The translations under genes were made by a program, and so were the position numbers. This document shows positions 54,801 through 59,055 of a stretch of DNA of 64,000 nt, piece after piece; the stretch's first letter is position 1, and each line of letters begins with the position of its first letter. Source of the stretch: Alligator mississippiensis (lineage: Eukaryota; Chordata; Crocodylia; Alligatoridae); NCBI RefSeq assembly GCF_030867095.1, contig NC_081824.1:143993433-144057432 (forward strand). The letters run 5' to 3'. Under the pieces are notes generated by a model. The model was not told where the DNA came from, did not search any database, and saw nothing but the letters and a program-made list of their open reading frames with translations.

Positions 54801-55120
54801 AACAAGTGTAAAGCTCCATTTTTCCTGCAGCATAAAAAGCAAGTTATTCAGGGAGTATCATTATGCTAGCTAAGCTTCTGAGAAAGAGAATGCATCAAAA
54901 ATAGCACAAGCTAGCATAGGAAATCTCACACTGATAAATTGTTTAACTATGCTGCAAGAGTCTCAGGTCTGCTTTTAAAAACGATACGGAAATAATGATT
55001 TTTTTTCCAACTGATAACTTACCGTTCAAGGCATTTCGCTGAAGTACACCCACAATAGAAAAACATTACAAAATAACCCAGGGTCAAACAGTGTGATATA
55101 GAAGGCTTCATTTTATTCAT
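12648..55120 (-). CDS. RNASET2: Ribonuclease T2 gene, nine coding exons (assembled by eye)
   Basis: RNase T2 cuts single-stranded RNA in lysosomes and outside the cell through a 2',3'-cyclic phosphate. Coding exons on the minus strand, in transcript order: 55120-55023, 50938-50872, 42326-42271, 38454-38397, 37156-37086, 19257-19144, 15582-15537, 15327-15253, 12824-12648. All introns are GT-AG and all phases agree. The total is 762 nt, giving 253 residues plus stop; human RNASET2 has 256. Residues 1-28 look like a signal peptide. The first catalytic segment TIHGLWP gives His71. The second, [10 protein letters not shown] (118-127), gives His119, Glu120, Lys123 and His124. Cysteines 54, 61, 81, 127, 190, 208, 218 and 242 match the four family disulfides. 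N-glycosylation sequons lie at 82, 112, 217 and 243. There are no internal stops, so the gene looks functional. Orthology is from remembered human sequence, not a search. Confidence 0.95.
12825..15252 (-). other. RNASET2 intron 9
   Basis: It contains one hAT MITE at 13522-13771. The rest is AT-rich with short G-runs near 14463, and nothing else is recognised. Confidence 0.75.
13522..13771. mobile_element. hAT MITE with perfect 8-bp duplication
   Basis: It begins CAGGGCTATCCC and ends GGTCATCTCTG, flanked on both sides by TATATCCC. The internal sequence near the right end (CACACAGGCTGAT-TGCCCC) matches the MITE at 58767. The centre is G-rich. Confidence 0.88.
15253..15327 (-). CDS. RNASET2: RNASET2 exon 9
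   Basis: This 75-nt exon, phase 0 at both ends, encodes 25 residues beginning [20 protein letters not shown] and ending IPPEE. It aligns with human VADFKDALARVYGVIPKIQCLPPSQ. Cys190 is the conserved human Cys184 partner. The acceptor is TTTAAATCTTCAG. The donor GTTAATT is unusual in having T at +3. Confidence 0.94.
15328..15536 (-). other. RNASET2 intron 8 (209 bp)
   Basis: This is a short intron between exons 8 and 9, with donor GTAAAA and acceptor TTCAG. No repeat is seen. Confidence 0.9.
15537..15582 (-). CDS. RNASET2: RNASET2 exon 8 (46 nt)
   Basis: This very short exon encodes (S)[15 protein letters not shown], aligning with human SVLLKLGIKPSINYYQ. The acceptor is GTCTGTTCCAG after a T-rich tract and the donor is GTAAAA. 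It starts by completing a Ser codon from exon 7 and ends in phase 0. Confidence 0.93.
16078..16302. repeat. Foldback structure with 25-bp perfect arms
   Basis: Arms 16078-16102 (TTGCCATTTTCAG-AATGGGAGGGGA) and 16278-16302 are exact reverse complements, separated by 175 bp of C-rich sequence. Probably a MITE core. Its outer ends were not found. Confidence 0.8.
16690..16904. mobile_element. hAT-type MITE
   Basis: The left end CAGGAGCCGCCAATC pairs with the right end GATTGGTTTCTACTG. The flanking octamers TTCTAGGC and CTCTAGGC match at seven of eight. Confidence 0.82.
17339..17547. mobile_element. hAT-like MITE, duplication not convincing
   Basis: The ends CAGTGAGGGCCAGCC and GGTTGACCACCCCTG are related inverted repeats. 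The flanking octamers TATTAGAC and AGACATGC do not match well. Confidence 0.55.
18877..18947. repeat. Short AT-rich inverted repeat
   Basis: Arms ATTAATTGGACTCTATATAT and its approximate reverse complement (ATGCATAGAGTCTAATTATT) are separated by about 30 bp. It could be a small MITE or a simple hairpin. Confidence 0.6.
19144..19257 (-). CDS. RNASET2: RNASET2 exon 7: second catalytic segment (CAS II)
   Basis: This 114-nt exon encodes [19 protein letters not shown] and continues through [18 protein letters not shown]. The His-Glu-x3-Lys-His order is the RNase T2 active site, with His119 and His124 as the acid-base pair and Glu120 and Lys123 supporting. Cys127 pairs with Cys81 in the family fold. 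The acceptor is CCCCATAG and the donor GTATGG. The last codon is split AG|T (Ser155) into exon 8. This exon identified the gene. Confidence 0.97.
19495..19915. repeat. Old unclassified repeat, uninterrupted copy
   Basis: Collinear with 1275-1765 plus 3541-3760 (see those entries). It represents the state before CR1 insertion. Class is unknown, and ends are approximate. Confidence 0.65.
19996..20421. mobile_element. Foldback MITE, family F copy 1
   Basis: The ends GGGAGTTTATACACGTGCTC and GCCCATGTATAGGTGCCC are imperfect inverted repeats. Subterminal blocks (CTTTAATTAGAGC; TCTGCTGGAGCA; AATTACCATGCTCCAGC) also occur in the element at 36491. The centre (about 20060-20200) is GC-rich and resembles sequence at 45.5 kb. 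Confidence 0.75.
20555..23250 (+). mobile_element. Decayed non-CR1 LINE (endonuclease plus reverse transcriptase)
   Basis: Plus-strand frames, broken many times, show endonuclease residues ([33 protein letters not shown]), a linker block ([19 protein letters not shown]), RT blocks ([36 protein letters not shown], a Y/FADD-like [11 protein letters not shown]), and a C-terminal block ([25 protein letters not shown]). This order fits LINEs annotated as craniofacial-development-protein-2-like, often RTE-related. Clade assignment is uncertain. It is clearly older than the CR1 copies. Confidence 0.82.
22107..22467 (+). pseudogene. LINE reverse transcriptase fragment
   Basis: Overlapping frames 22107-22292 and 22186-22467 carry the RT palm region including GVKQGC and the degenerate active-site block TDDCVV. 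A frameshift lies between them. Confidence 0.75.
24244..25560. mobile_element. hAT-like element with GC-rich interior
   Basis: The start CTGTGGTGGGCAAAGTACAG-CC resembles hAT termini of the CAGGGGTGGGCAAA type, also seen at 43698. The interior is GC-rich with partly duplicated blocks (TGCAACAGCACACC-AAAACTCC and related) and a C-run. The right end was not found, so its extent is tentative. Confidence 0.45.
24740..24758. repeat. Homopolymer (C)19
   Basis: A 19-base C-run inside the GC-rich hAT-like block. Confidence 0.95.
27051..27680 (+). mobile_element. Solo LTR, copy 1, with 5-bp duplication
   Basis: It begins TGTCATAACCC and ends CCACCACA, flanked by ATGCT at 27046-27050 and 27681-27685. 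It has reversed CCAAT boxes (ATTGG), a TATA box (TATAAAAG) at 27257-27264 and an AGTAAA-type poly(A) signal at about 27561, so transcription reads along the plus strand. It is 630 bp, with no internal region. It matches 48433-49064 over its whole length. Confidence 0.93.
28060..28757 (+). mobile_element. CR1 LINE 3' end, plus strand
   Basis: A frame at 28182-28418 has [20 protein letters not shown] then [12 protein letters not shown]. The sequence continues through the CR1 C-terminus to the tail repeat (catctatgaatctatgaag). It is one of the few CR1 copies antisense to RNASET2. Confidence 0.93.
29301..29449 (+). repeat. Gypsy 5' LTR
   Basis: Collinear with 31460-31607 (shared: TGTAGTAGTAA, GGTTAACTCC, ATTTTGGGTCAGGGG, GTTGTTACAAT, GTCTTCCTGCTT, CCAAAAACCCAGA). 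It is unusually short for an LTR. It is followed at 29450 by TGGTGTCACAAGTGG, a plausible tRNA primer-binding site. Confidence 0.93.
29630..30130 (+). pseudogene. Gypsy gag remnant
   Basis: Frame 29701-29886 reads [19 protein letters not shown] and [20 protein letters not shown], followed in broken frames by [20 protein letters not shown]. This arrangement is typical of Ty3/Gypsy capsid proteins. It has several stops. Confidence 0.82.
30285..30425 (+). pseudogene. Gypsy nucleocapsid zinc knuckles
   Basis: In one frame the sequence reads [15 protein letters not shown] then [14 protein letters not shown]. The second is a CCHC knuckle (C-x2-C-x4-H-x4-C) with the His replaced by Arg, so metal binding would be lost. 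Confidence 0.8.
30480..30640 (+). pseudogene. Gypsy protease remnant
   Basis: The frame 30168-30644 contains [12 protein letters not shown], with the aspartic-protease DTG at 30537-30545. It is the retropepsin between gag and RT. Confidence 0.85.
30770..31110 (+). pseudogene. Gypsy reverse transcriptase N-terminal remnant
   Basis: Residues such as YPSIFSGLG, then [18 protein letters not shown] and [19 protein letters not shown], then [17 protein letters not shown] are the first RT blocks of Ty3/Gypsy pol. The palm, RNase H and integrase core are absent. Confidence 0.9.
31111..31340 (+). pseudogene. Gypsy integrase C-terminal tail
   Basis: Right after the RT fragment the sequence reads [21 protein letters not shown]. 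It continues with [19 protein letters not shown] residues, resembling the end of Gypsy integrase. The junction at about 31110 marks the internal deletion. Confidence 0.75.
31448..31459 (+). other. Gypsy polypurine tract
   Basis: GAGAAAGGGAAA lies directly before the 3' LTR start TGTAG, as needed to prime plus-strand synthesis. Confidence 0.85.
31460..31607 (+). repeat. Gypsy 3' LTR
   Basis: See the 5' LTR. It ends AACACA, followed by the second copy of the CCACC target duplication. Confidence 0.93.
31698..31733. repeat. (GA)n microsatellite
   Basis: An imperfect GA run beginning about 90 bp beyond the Gypsy 3' end. Confidence 0.9.
32205..33480 (-). mobile_element. Older CR1 LINE copy
   Basis: The plus strand starts aaatcatagaaatgaaaggg and tcatctagtccaagcccctgc (CR1 tail). 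Minus-strand frames 33430-33239 ([20 protein letters not shown]) and 33159-32929 ([21 protein letters not shown]) carry RT blocks. The FADD motif is changed to FAGG. It is more diverged than copies A and B. Confidence 0.9.
33489..34161. mobile_element. Foldback element, family F copy 2, GC-rich centre
   Basis: The ends GGCTGCTTGCACACATG and CATGTACAAAGGCCC are related inverted repeats. The left subterminal part (GGGGTTTACTTCAG, CTAAATTGAAG) resembles 38709-38770. The centre (33620-33990) is GC-rich with a 25-base A-run at 33855-33879. Confidence 0.55.
33855..33879. repeat. Homopolymer (A)25
   Basis: A 25-base A-run inside the GC-rich core, possibly the tail of a retroposed insert. Confidence 0.95.
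35335..35420. mobile_element. hAT terminus fragment
   Basis: CAGGGGTGCCCAACCTTTTC is a typical hAT-type end. No partner end or duplication was found. Confidence 0.45.
35740..36215 (-). mobile_element. Ancient CR1 relic
   Basis: The plus strand reads as reverse-complement CR1 ORF2 (gttcccagatgtacaacctta, tcattaatgaagatattaaa). Minus frame 35920-35738 contains [22 protein letters not shown], like CR1 residues after the RT active site. Badly eroded. Confidence 0.75.
36491..36830. mobile_element. Foldback MITE, family F copy 3
   Basis: The ends GGGCACCTATACATGTGC and GAGCACATCTATAAATGCCC are inverted repeats, with TGA on both sides as a possible 3-bp duplication. The whole element is nearly palindromic around CTTTAACTAAAG...CTTTAGTTAAAG. 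It shares blocks with 19996-20421. Confidence 0.78.
37086..37156 (-). CDS. RNASET2: RNASET2 exon 6
   Basis: This 71-nt exon encodes [23 protein letters not shown] plus two bases of Trp117. It is close to the human DLLPEMRAYWPDVIHSFPNRSRFW segment. The N-S-T sequon at Asn112 corresponds to a human glycosylation site. The acceptor is TTATTTCTAG and the donor GTAAGT, with the Trp codon split TG|G into exon 7. Confidence 0.95.
37157..38396 (-). other. RNASET2 intron 5
   Basis: This short intron contains an internally deleted CR1 copy at 37440-37835. The rest, including a 76-codon open frame at 37924-38154, shows no recognisable homology. Confidence 0.75.
37440..37835 (-). mobile_element. CR1 LINE with internal deletion
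   Basis: It starts with a CR1 3' tail (ggctggaagggacctcatga) but after about 80 bp jumps to the RT region (tgtgagatagtgtcaagg; aggtatatcacatccactgc). Most of the 3' half is missing. Confidence 0.8.
38397..38454 (-). CDS. RNASET2: RNASET2 exon 5
   Basis: This 58-nt exon completes Trp74 and encodes [19 protein letters not shown]. It aligns with the human PDKSEGCNRSWPFNLEEIK segment. Cys81 is conserved, and N-R-T is a glycosylation sequon at Asn82, also present in human. The acceptor is TTTCCTAG and the donor GTATTT. It ends in phase 0. Confidence 0.94.
38702..39892. mobile_element. Foldback element, family F copy 4, with duplicated core
   Basis: The ends AAGGTGCTTATACATGTGA and TGTACAAGCACCCTT are inverted repeats. 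Inside, a block at about 38840-38900 recurs at about 39600-39660 (CTGAAGGCAGAAGTGG-GAGGGG), and a GC-rich block at 39080-39190 recurs at 39320-39410 (GGTGCACAGGG...GAAAGCCCA). The open frames here are by-products of composition. Confidence 0.6.
39965..40045 (-). repeat. Penelope-like repeat fragment with hammerhead-type core (copy E)
   Basis: The minus strand reads ACAT-CTGATGA (core at 40039-40033), then a degenerate hairpin segment, then TAAATGCTTTTGC and a tail resembling copy D (TTATTTAG, TTATAAGGTAC). The GAAA box is degenerate. Confidence 0.5.
40431..40681. mobile_element. Palindromic hAT MITE
   Basis: The ends CAGGGATCCTGG and CCAGGATTCCTG sit between GTGACCTG and GTGATCTG (seven of eight). 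The arms pair over nearly the whole 251 bp, including AATGAAATGCCACTA against TAGTGGCATTTCATT around a 15-base loop. Transcribed, it would form one long hairpin. Confidence 0.9.
41825..41965 (-). mobile_element. MIR-like tRNA-derived SINE
   Basis: The minus strand reads GTGGTCCAGTGACTAGAGCA (A box) with TAAATCCCAGGTCTGGC-like B-box region. It then continues with TTGGTTTCCTCA and CTCTGGGTGAGTCA, close to the conserved core of MIR elements. Confidence 0.7.
42271..42326 (-). CDS. RNASET2: RNASET2 exon 4: first catalytic segment (CAS I)
   Basis: This 56-nt exon encodes residues 56 to 73 plus two bases of Trp74: [18 protein letters not shown]. It carries the conserved RNase T2 histidine (His71, human His65) and Cys61. 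The acceptor is TTTTCCTCAG and the donor GTAAAC. The Trp codon is split TG|G with exon 5, matching the conserved GLWPD motif across the junction. Confidence 0.95.
42452..42548. repeat. Small palindromic element
   Basis: GGCCAGATTCTCAGGTGGTA... pairs with ...GATGAGAATCTAGCC. The terminal motif is common as a short palindromic repeat in amniotes. Family not assigned. Confidence 0.55.
43207..43226. repeat. (AAAT)n microsatellite
   Basis: Five consecutive AAAT units. Confidence 0.9.
43698..44240. mobile_element. hAT-like element with GC-rich interior
   Basis: The left end CGGGGTGGGCAATTATTTGA, followed by GCCCATGGGCCACATAGGG, resembles hAT ends of the CAGGGGTGGGCAAA class. The interior repeats TGGTGACAGCATGGGGC twice (about 43899 and 44162). 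The right end is not defined. Several long frames on both strands reflect GC content. Confidence 0.5.
44715..44835 (+). mobile_element. MIR-like SINE 3' part
   Basis: CTTAGTTTCTCTCATCCTCA, CTGTCTGTAAAATGCAGGAT and TAGTATTACCCTGTCTCAGG match the MIR core-to-tail pattern (cctcagtttcc, ctgtaaaatggggat, ccctgcctcac). Confidence 0.72.
45000..45851 (-). mobile_element. hAT-like element with large GC-rich foldback
   Basis: The right end in minus orientation is TAGGGGTGCACCGATA, matching the element at 63690. Inside, 45024-45290 and 45480-45725 are diverged reverse complements (e.g. GCAGATCAAG-CCCCC, GAGCTGCAGGCAGCTCAT region, GGGGGGCACATGCCCCC) around a spacer of about 190 bp. The left terminus was not found. 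A GC-rich block resembles the core of 19996-20421. Confidence 0.65.
47301..47318. repeat. Homopolymer (G)18
   Basis: An 18-base G-run after a (TTTTG)n stretch. Confidence 0.95.
47405..47540 (-). mobile_element. CR1 relic
   Basis: The minus-strand frame includes [20 protein letters not shown] then [16 protein letters not shown], a CR1 RT segment. The frame's N- and C-terminal extensions (47702-47025) are unrelated. Only this stretch is supported. Confidence 0.8.
48433..49064 (+). mobile_element. Solo LTR, copy 2, with 5-bp duplication
   Basis: It begins TGTCATAACCC and ends TCCCCACA, flanked by CTTTT at 48428-48432 and 49065-49069. TATAAAAG lies at 48636-48643. It is 632 bp, collinear with 27051-27680 with scattered substitutions. 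It is the same family and orientation, but an independent insertion because the duplications differ. Confidence 0.93.
49390..49905. repeat. GC-rich repeat block with homopolymers
   Basis: Contains GGGCGCATCCCC at the left, a C-run of 16 (49496-49511), a T-run (49732-49750, with one C) and CATCTGGACGCACC at the right. The ends hint at a MITE but I could not define termini. Confidence 0.35.
50187..50536. mobile_element. hAT MITE with perfect 8-bp duplication
   Basis: It begins CAGGGGGTCAGCAG and ends GTTGCCTACCCCTG. ATTTAGAT is repeated exactly at 50179-50186 and 50537-50544. It lies 335 bp from RNASET2 exon 3. Confidence 0.93.
50872..50938 (-). CDS. RNASET2: RNASET2 exon 3: N-terminal mature domain
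   Basis: This 67-nt exon encodes D34 to K55, including the conserved block [14 protein letters not shown], which aligns with the human KLIMVQHWPETVCEK region. Cys54 is the first conserved cysteine of the mature enzyme. The acceptor is CTTTCCAG and the donor GTGAGG. The residues before it (CHPHTW) are divergent and add a cysteine not present in human. Confidence 0.92.
52668..52785 (-). repeat. Penelope-like repeat with hammerhead-type core (copy A)
   Basis: The minus strand reads CTTAGC (52775-52770), CTGACAA (52769-52763), hairpin GGGTT-TTTG-AACCC, GAAA (52747-52744), GCTT, then GCTTAA. It is followed by the family tail AGTTGG..TTGGTCTAATAAAAG and ATATCAAATTCAC. The core differs from CUGAUGA at two positions. 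Confidence 0.65.
52905..53975. repeat. GC-rich minisatellite-like block
   Basis: About 1.07 kb of degenerate tandem repeats built on units of roughly 60-70 bp (GGGCCCACTCCTCCCC-type and GCCACTGCCA). It sits abruptly in AT-rich intron. It gives open frames on both strands (358 codons minus, 212 plus), with pure composition bias and no domain. Confidence 0.85.
53989..54025. repeat. Hairpin at edge of minisatellite
   Basis: CACACTGATTGGCT and AGCCAATCAGAGTGTG form a 14-bp stem with a 2-base bulge and a 7-base loop. It is followed by TTTATAATATTAGAATA, loosely the inverse of the sequence at about 52871 (ATTATACGTATACTAGCC), so it may mark a transposon end. Confidence 0.6.
54540..54665 (+). repeat. 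Penelope-like repeat with hammerhead-type core (copy B)
   Basis: The plus strand reads CTTCAGC, CTGATGA (54559-54565), hairpin GGGTTT-TT-AAACCC, AACA in place of GAAA, then GCTT (54588-54591) and GTTAAG. The tail TTGGTCTAATAAAAGATATC follows. It is inverted relative to copy A. Confidence 0.65.
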
Positions 55121-55127
55121 AGTATAT
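55023..55127 (-). CDS. RNASET2: RNASET2 exon 2: 7 nt of 5' UTR, start codon and signal peptide
   Basis: The acceptor (TTTTCTCCATAG) lies at 55128-55129, followed by seven untranslated bases and an ATG at 55120-55118. A second in-frame ATG lies at 55111-55109. The encoded N-terminus has lysines, then a hydrophobic run ([14 protein letters not shown]), then TSA before KCLER, as expected for a signal peptide cut after Ala28. The donor is GTAAGT at 55022-55021, splitting an Arg codon (CG|T) completed by exon 3. If exon 1 is used as proposed, an in-frame TGA lies four codons upstream, which supports starting at the first ATG. The signal peptide differs in sequence from the human one, as is usual. 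Confidence 0.87.
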
Positions 55128-57667
55128 CTATGGAGAAAATTAAAAAAACAAAATAGAAAGTTTATCAATGAGTTCAGTAGGTAGCGCATGCTAGAAATAA
55201 CAACTGAAATGCAAGCACTACAGAGATACTTTACTAACTTATGCCTGACATTAAACCCAGATCGCAGTTTAATACAGGGATATGCCAAGGTGTGTGTTTG
55301 TTTTTGAAGAAGTGCATGACTCTGCATTTCCAACAGGTTTCATACTCTACCAGAATCAACCATTCTCTTACCTAGCACACACTACAAATGTTCAGAAGAG
55401 AGTTGGCCACTGACATGGATCAATGTTGAACTGTAATCTGTATATGCACTTATACTTAACACAAAATCATATTACACATGCAGAAACAATGCTGAGCATT
55501 TAATTTAAAACATTTCAACATCAACATCAGAATTATGTTTAATCAGTCCAAGCTAAACTTTTATAAAAGCTCAGTTATTTTCTAAGCGTGAAAGTCTCCT
55601 TTTGGCAGATGACAAGCATAAGGCCTATTAAGTTCTTAACAAGAGTTAAAATTAAGCTCTGGCAATAAGCTTCAAGTGGTTCACTTTTGGTCTTCTCTAT
55701 ATTGTGATGTTTCATTCTAAATATTGAATTAAGGGGGGAAAAGGGTGGGAAAAAAGAGCACATTGCAGTGAAAAACCTGACATAGGGCATGAGTTTTAAA
55801 GAAGCCCTTCATTGTCAAGTCAAGCATTGCCAAGTCGAGAACAAAATGAATTACAGAGGCAAACCTAGACACAATTCATTACAAATCAAAGACTGGGCCT
55901 GCCAAATTGGAAACTCAATTTGAAAGTGCTAAAGAAGAAAAAGATTTCTTGGAATCTGTAATAAAAGTGTAACCTTGCTAGTCAAAGTTTTTGAAGTTTC
56001 ATTTTTTGGCCCTCAATAAAATGTCACAAAGATTTTAAATTAAAAAGGTAAATAATTTTTATAAACTTTTCCTCGTGATTTTCCTGCCGTATCTGTAACC
56101 AACAGGAGACTTTGATTTAACTTATTTCCCTGAGGTCAGTCACATGCCCTGGGTCAAGCGTACAAAAGTTTAATATCAGATTTCATGACAATACCCAATT
56201 TCAGAGGAAGGCACTGTGCAACTACAACTACATCCTCAAGCAGAAGCTCCTAATTTCAGGGAAACAGATGATGCAAATTGCAAATCAAACAAGTCTGGGC
56301 AAGAAAAGTCTACTCAGAAGAATCCCAGAGATTATGAGAGCAGGAGACCTATTATAAAATAAAGTGATGTTTAAAATGGCAATTAATTTAGACTGTCTCT
56401 ACTTTGATCACAGAAGAAATATAAACAACATACATTTCAGCCTGAAAAAATTAAGGAGTAGCTCAGCCTCAGCTTCATCCTCTTTAATTTATTCACATAG
56501 ATTCAAACTGTGCTTCTCCGTCACTTAACAGAACCAAGCTAATCACTATACACAGGTAAAGTGTCTGCTGAATAGGTATTGGATTCTAATCCTGTTACGC
56601 ATCTACAGCCTCCATAAGAACATATACCTTGTAACACAGAAGCAGATGAGTCATACAAGGCAATACAAAATAGGTGTTGCTTTTCCCCTAACAAGCTAGC
56701 TCCTCAAACTGAAATGTCTAAATTTCTTCCAAATAGCATTTTTTTTATATGTGAACTTAGCATCTCTTTGGCTCCCACAGCACTGACATCACAGCAGGAT
56801 GCTACTTAAAATGCTCAGGAACAATATTTTCAAAATTTACATCTCCATTTAAGAAAAGATTAAAAAAACAACCCCCCAAAAACCCAGGATGAGCTGGCTT
56901 GCTGCAAGTCCCTAAACAAACTTCCTCATTGACCATATCATGCTAAAACACAGATCACAATAACCAAATACATAAATTGAGGAAGGAAAGTGTGGTTAGG
57001 CCATGAGCCTGACAGGTGAGCTGGGTTCTGGATCCCAACTACTTGTAAAACCTTGTGCAAGTGTGCACCTCCCTTTTCTCACCTACAAATTATCTACACC
57101 TACACCAGGCTGGGGTGTTGCAAGATTTAATTCACAGGTGTTTGAGGTACTAGAATTAATGACTTCTGCAAAAAGCTTCTGACTCAATAAAAGAGTGAAA
57201 TAGCAACGTACATGGTACAGTGGGAAGTCAAAGAGAAGCAGATGTACACATAAAAGAACACTGAAATGGACTACTGTTTTCGATTCTGCTATCTAAATTA
57301 CCCAGAAGTAGAAAAGCATTCACTCAGCCAACTGGACATCGTACGGCCTTTTTGGAAAAGAAAGGAAAGAAAAGAGCAATGCAGCACTTTGCCAGGGAGC
57401 ATCGCCCAGCTGCTTTCCCCTCACTGTGCTTTCCGGTTGGTTTTCTACATGAAGTGTTAGTTTGGGTTTCAGTTTTAGGGTTAGTTTTGCCCTGCGAAGC
57501 AGGTCATGAGTGGTTGCTACCCTAAGGCCAAATCCTACCAACAAAAGCATGCATTACTAGTCCCACTGAGGCGAGCGGGATCGCTCCCAGCAGGACTGGG
57601 GCAACAGAGAGATGCCCTTTCCCTTGCTGTGCCTGTGCACCCAGGCTCCTGCTCCCTTTGCTCAAAG

Positions 57668-57673
57668 CACGTG
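57668..57673. promoter_or_regulatory. Second E-box CACGTG
   Basis: A second CACGTG lies at the 3' (minus-strand) edge of the CpG-rich block, within 350 bp of the first. It carries the same tentative TFEB/MITF reading. Confidence 0.3.
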
Positions 57674-58011
57674 GAAACAAACGCTGGAAGGAGCCGCAGT
57701 CTCTGCTGTGGGGCTGATTCCCCCCCTTCTCATCGCCTGCCCCAGCCTGCATTGCACTGACCTGCTGGACCAGCTTTGCCCTGGAGTTTGCCCTATGCCC
57801 AGGCAGCCTCCTTGTGCTGTCGTGCTACCCGCAGGACACAGAGAGATCTGTAGGCTTAAACAAAACCGAAAAAAAACATAAAACACAACAGGGTGTGAGC
57901 GAAGCGCAGGGCCAGCCTCTGCTGGGAGATCAAACTAGGCACTAGGGGGTTGTTTAGCAAGGATTAGACAGTGGGAACTCCCGTGTGGCCAGCACCACGC
58001 AGGGGGGGCAG

Positions 58012-58017
58012 CACGTG
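58012..58017. promoter_or_regulatory. E-box CACGTG inside the CpG island
   Basis: A palindromic CACGTG lies about 190 bp inside the proposed first donor. Lysosomal genes are commonly controlled by TFEB/MITF through CLEAR sites built on CACGTG. A single six-base match is weak evidence, but position and gene class fit. Confidence 0.35.
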
Positions 58018-58198
58018 GACGCGCCAGGAAGAGAGCAGCGCCCCCATGCCATACTGAGAGGGCACAAGCACCACCTCGCTGCCAGATGTGGATGGGGGGG
58101 GCAGGATGCCCCTGTCTCCCTTCTCTGCACAGCTGGCAGAGAGAGGCGGCAGACTCCGGAGGAAAGCCCCAGCCCCAGCCCCAGCCCCAGCTCCTTAC

Positions 58199-58400
58199 CG
58201 GCCTCAGCAGGCGCACGCACAACCCCAAGCAGGTCCCCTCCAGCCCGCAGCTGCTTCCGCCAACAAGCCCAAGCACCGCCCCCGAGTCTCCGCCCTCGCC
58301 GGGTCCCTCCCGGCGCCTGCTGTGCTCGGCCTCTCCGGCTGCCTGGTGGGGCGGGCTGAGCTTACTTTCACCTCCCCCCCCCGCCCGGCACGCTCCCTTT
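58199..58400 (-). other. RNASET2: Candidate non-coding exon 1 of RNASET2
   Basis: Exon 2 has an acceptor seven bases before its ATG, so an upstream exon is required. Within the CpG-rich block the minus strand reads GCTGAGGCCG then GTAAGGAGC at 58198, a strong donor. Joining this to exon 2 puts TGA in frame upstream of the ATG. The 5' end is not determined, and 58400 is only nominal. A second possible donor (GTAAGC) lies at about 58366. The choice needs transcript data. Confidence 0.5.
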
Positions 58401-58504
58401 CCCCCTTGTGTTCGCATGTCATGCTCCCCAGAGGGAACCGAAAGCACCAGCCTTGCAAGGCTGCAGACCTCTCTGGGCAGGCGAGGTACTTAGATGTGAT
58501 ATCT

Positions 58505-58606
58505 GAGATGTGAGGTATTATTAGACCAGCTGAGGAGCTGGAAAAATTCTTCTTAGCAAGCTTTTGCGGGGGGCAAACACCCTTCATCAGGCTGAGGAAG
58601 CGTCAC
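58505..58606 (-). repeat. Penelope-like repeat with hammerhead-type core (copy C)
   Basis: The minus strand reads CTCAGC (58596-58591), CTGATGA (58590-58584), a GGGTGTTTGCCC-type hairpin, GCAAAA in place of GAAA, GCTT (58561-58558), then GCTAAG (58557-58552), which pairs with CTCAGC at five of six. It lies just upstream of the RNASET2 CpG island. Confidence 0.65.
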
Positions 58607-58766
58607 TCGGGAAGAAATTTTCCAGCTATGTGAGGTGCGCTAAGATGTTAGATTTACTCAAAACTTCCCTCAGACTTCTGTCAACAAGGTGCTTGTATGC
58701 AATGAACATCAAAAAAAAGTTGTATGTTTTCCATTTTTTGATTATTCAAACCTAGAGAGGTAGTAG

Positions 58767-59047
58767 CAGGGCCGTCCCTGTGGGGGAGCGAATCGGGGCA
58801 ACCGCCCCCAGCCCTGTGCTTTGTGGGGCCTCGCAGACAGTGCCATGGCTGCCACATGCCGCCAGCTCTGCCGTGGTCATCACACACTGCCAGCTCTGCC
58901 ATGGCCACCATGTGCCTCCAACTCCGCTGTGGCTTTCATACACGGCTCCACGCTTCAGGCGCTCATCCCCACCCCTGCCACTAGCCACCCCTGGCCCCGC
59001 ACAGGCTGATATGCCCCAGGACCCACACACCCCTAGGGACGGCTCTG
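58767..59047. mobile_element. hAT MITE with perfect 8-bp duplication
   Basis: It begins CAGGGCCGTCCCTG and ends AGGGACGGCTCTG, flanked by GGTAGTAG on both sides. It is a relative of the MITE at 13522 (shared CACAGGCTGAT-TGCCCC block). Confidence 0.93.
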
Positions 59048-59055
59048 GGTAGTAG

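Larger units (their letters stand above)
50939..55022 (-). other. RNASET2 intron 2
   Basis: It holds two oppositely oriented short Penelope-like repeats (52668-52785 and 54540-54665) on either side of a 1.1-kb GC-rich minisatellite. The segments 50939-52660 and 54666-55022 appear to be ordinary AT-rich intron sequence. Confidence 0.8.
55128..58198 (-). other. RNASET2 intron 1
   Basis: Roughly the first kilobase from the promoter side is CpG-rich. The remainder (55128-57480) is AT-rich unique-looking sequence. I found no clear transposon ends or open frames of note in it. Confidence 0.55.
57500..58460 (-). promoter_or_regulatory. CpG-rich promoter region of RNASET2
   Basis: The sequence changes from AT-rich to GC-rich with many CpGs from about 57500, densest at 57980-58400. 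It lies directly upstream of the first coding exon on the minus strand. There is no convincing TATA box. GC boxes include GGGGCGGG at 58347-58354 and CCGCCCCC-type sites near 58276. This is typical of a housekeeping lysosomal gene promoter. Start site and exact limits are inferred. Confidence 0.7.

Noticed and set aside
57935..58513. Frames of up to 170 codons in the CpG island
   Set aside because: Low stop density from GC content. The region is better explained as promoter and non-coding exon 1.
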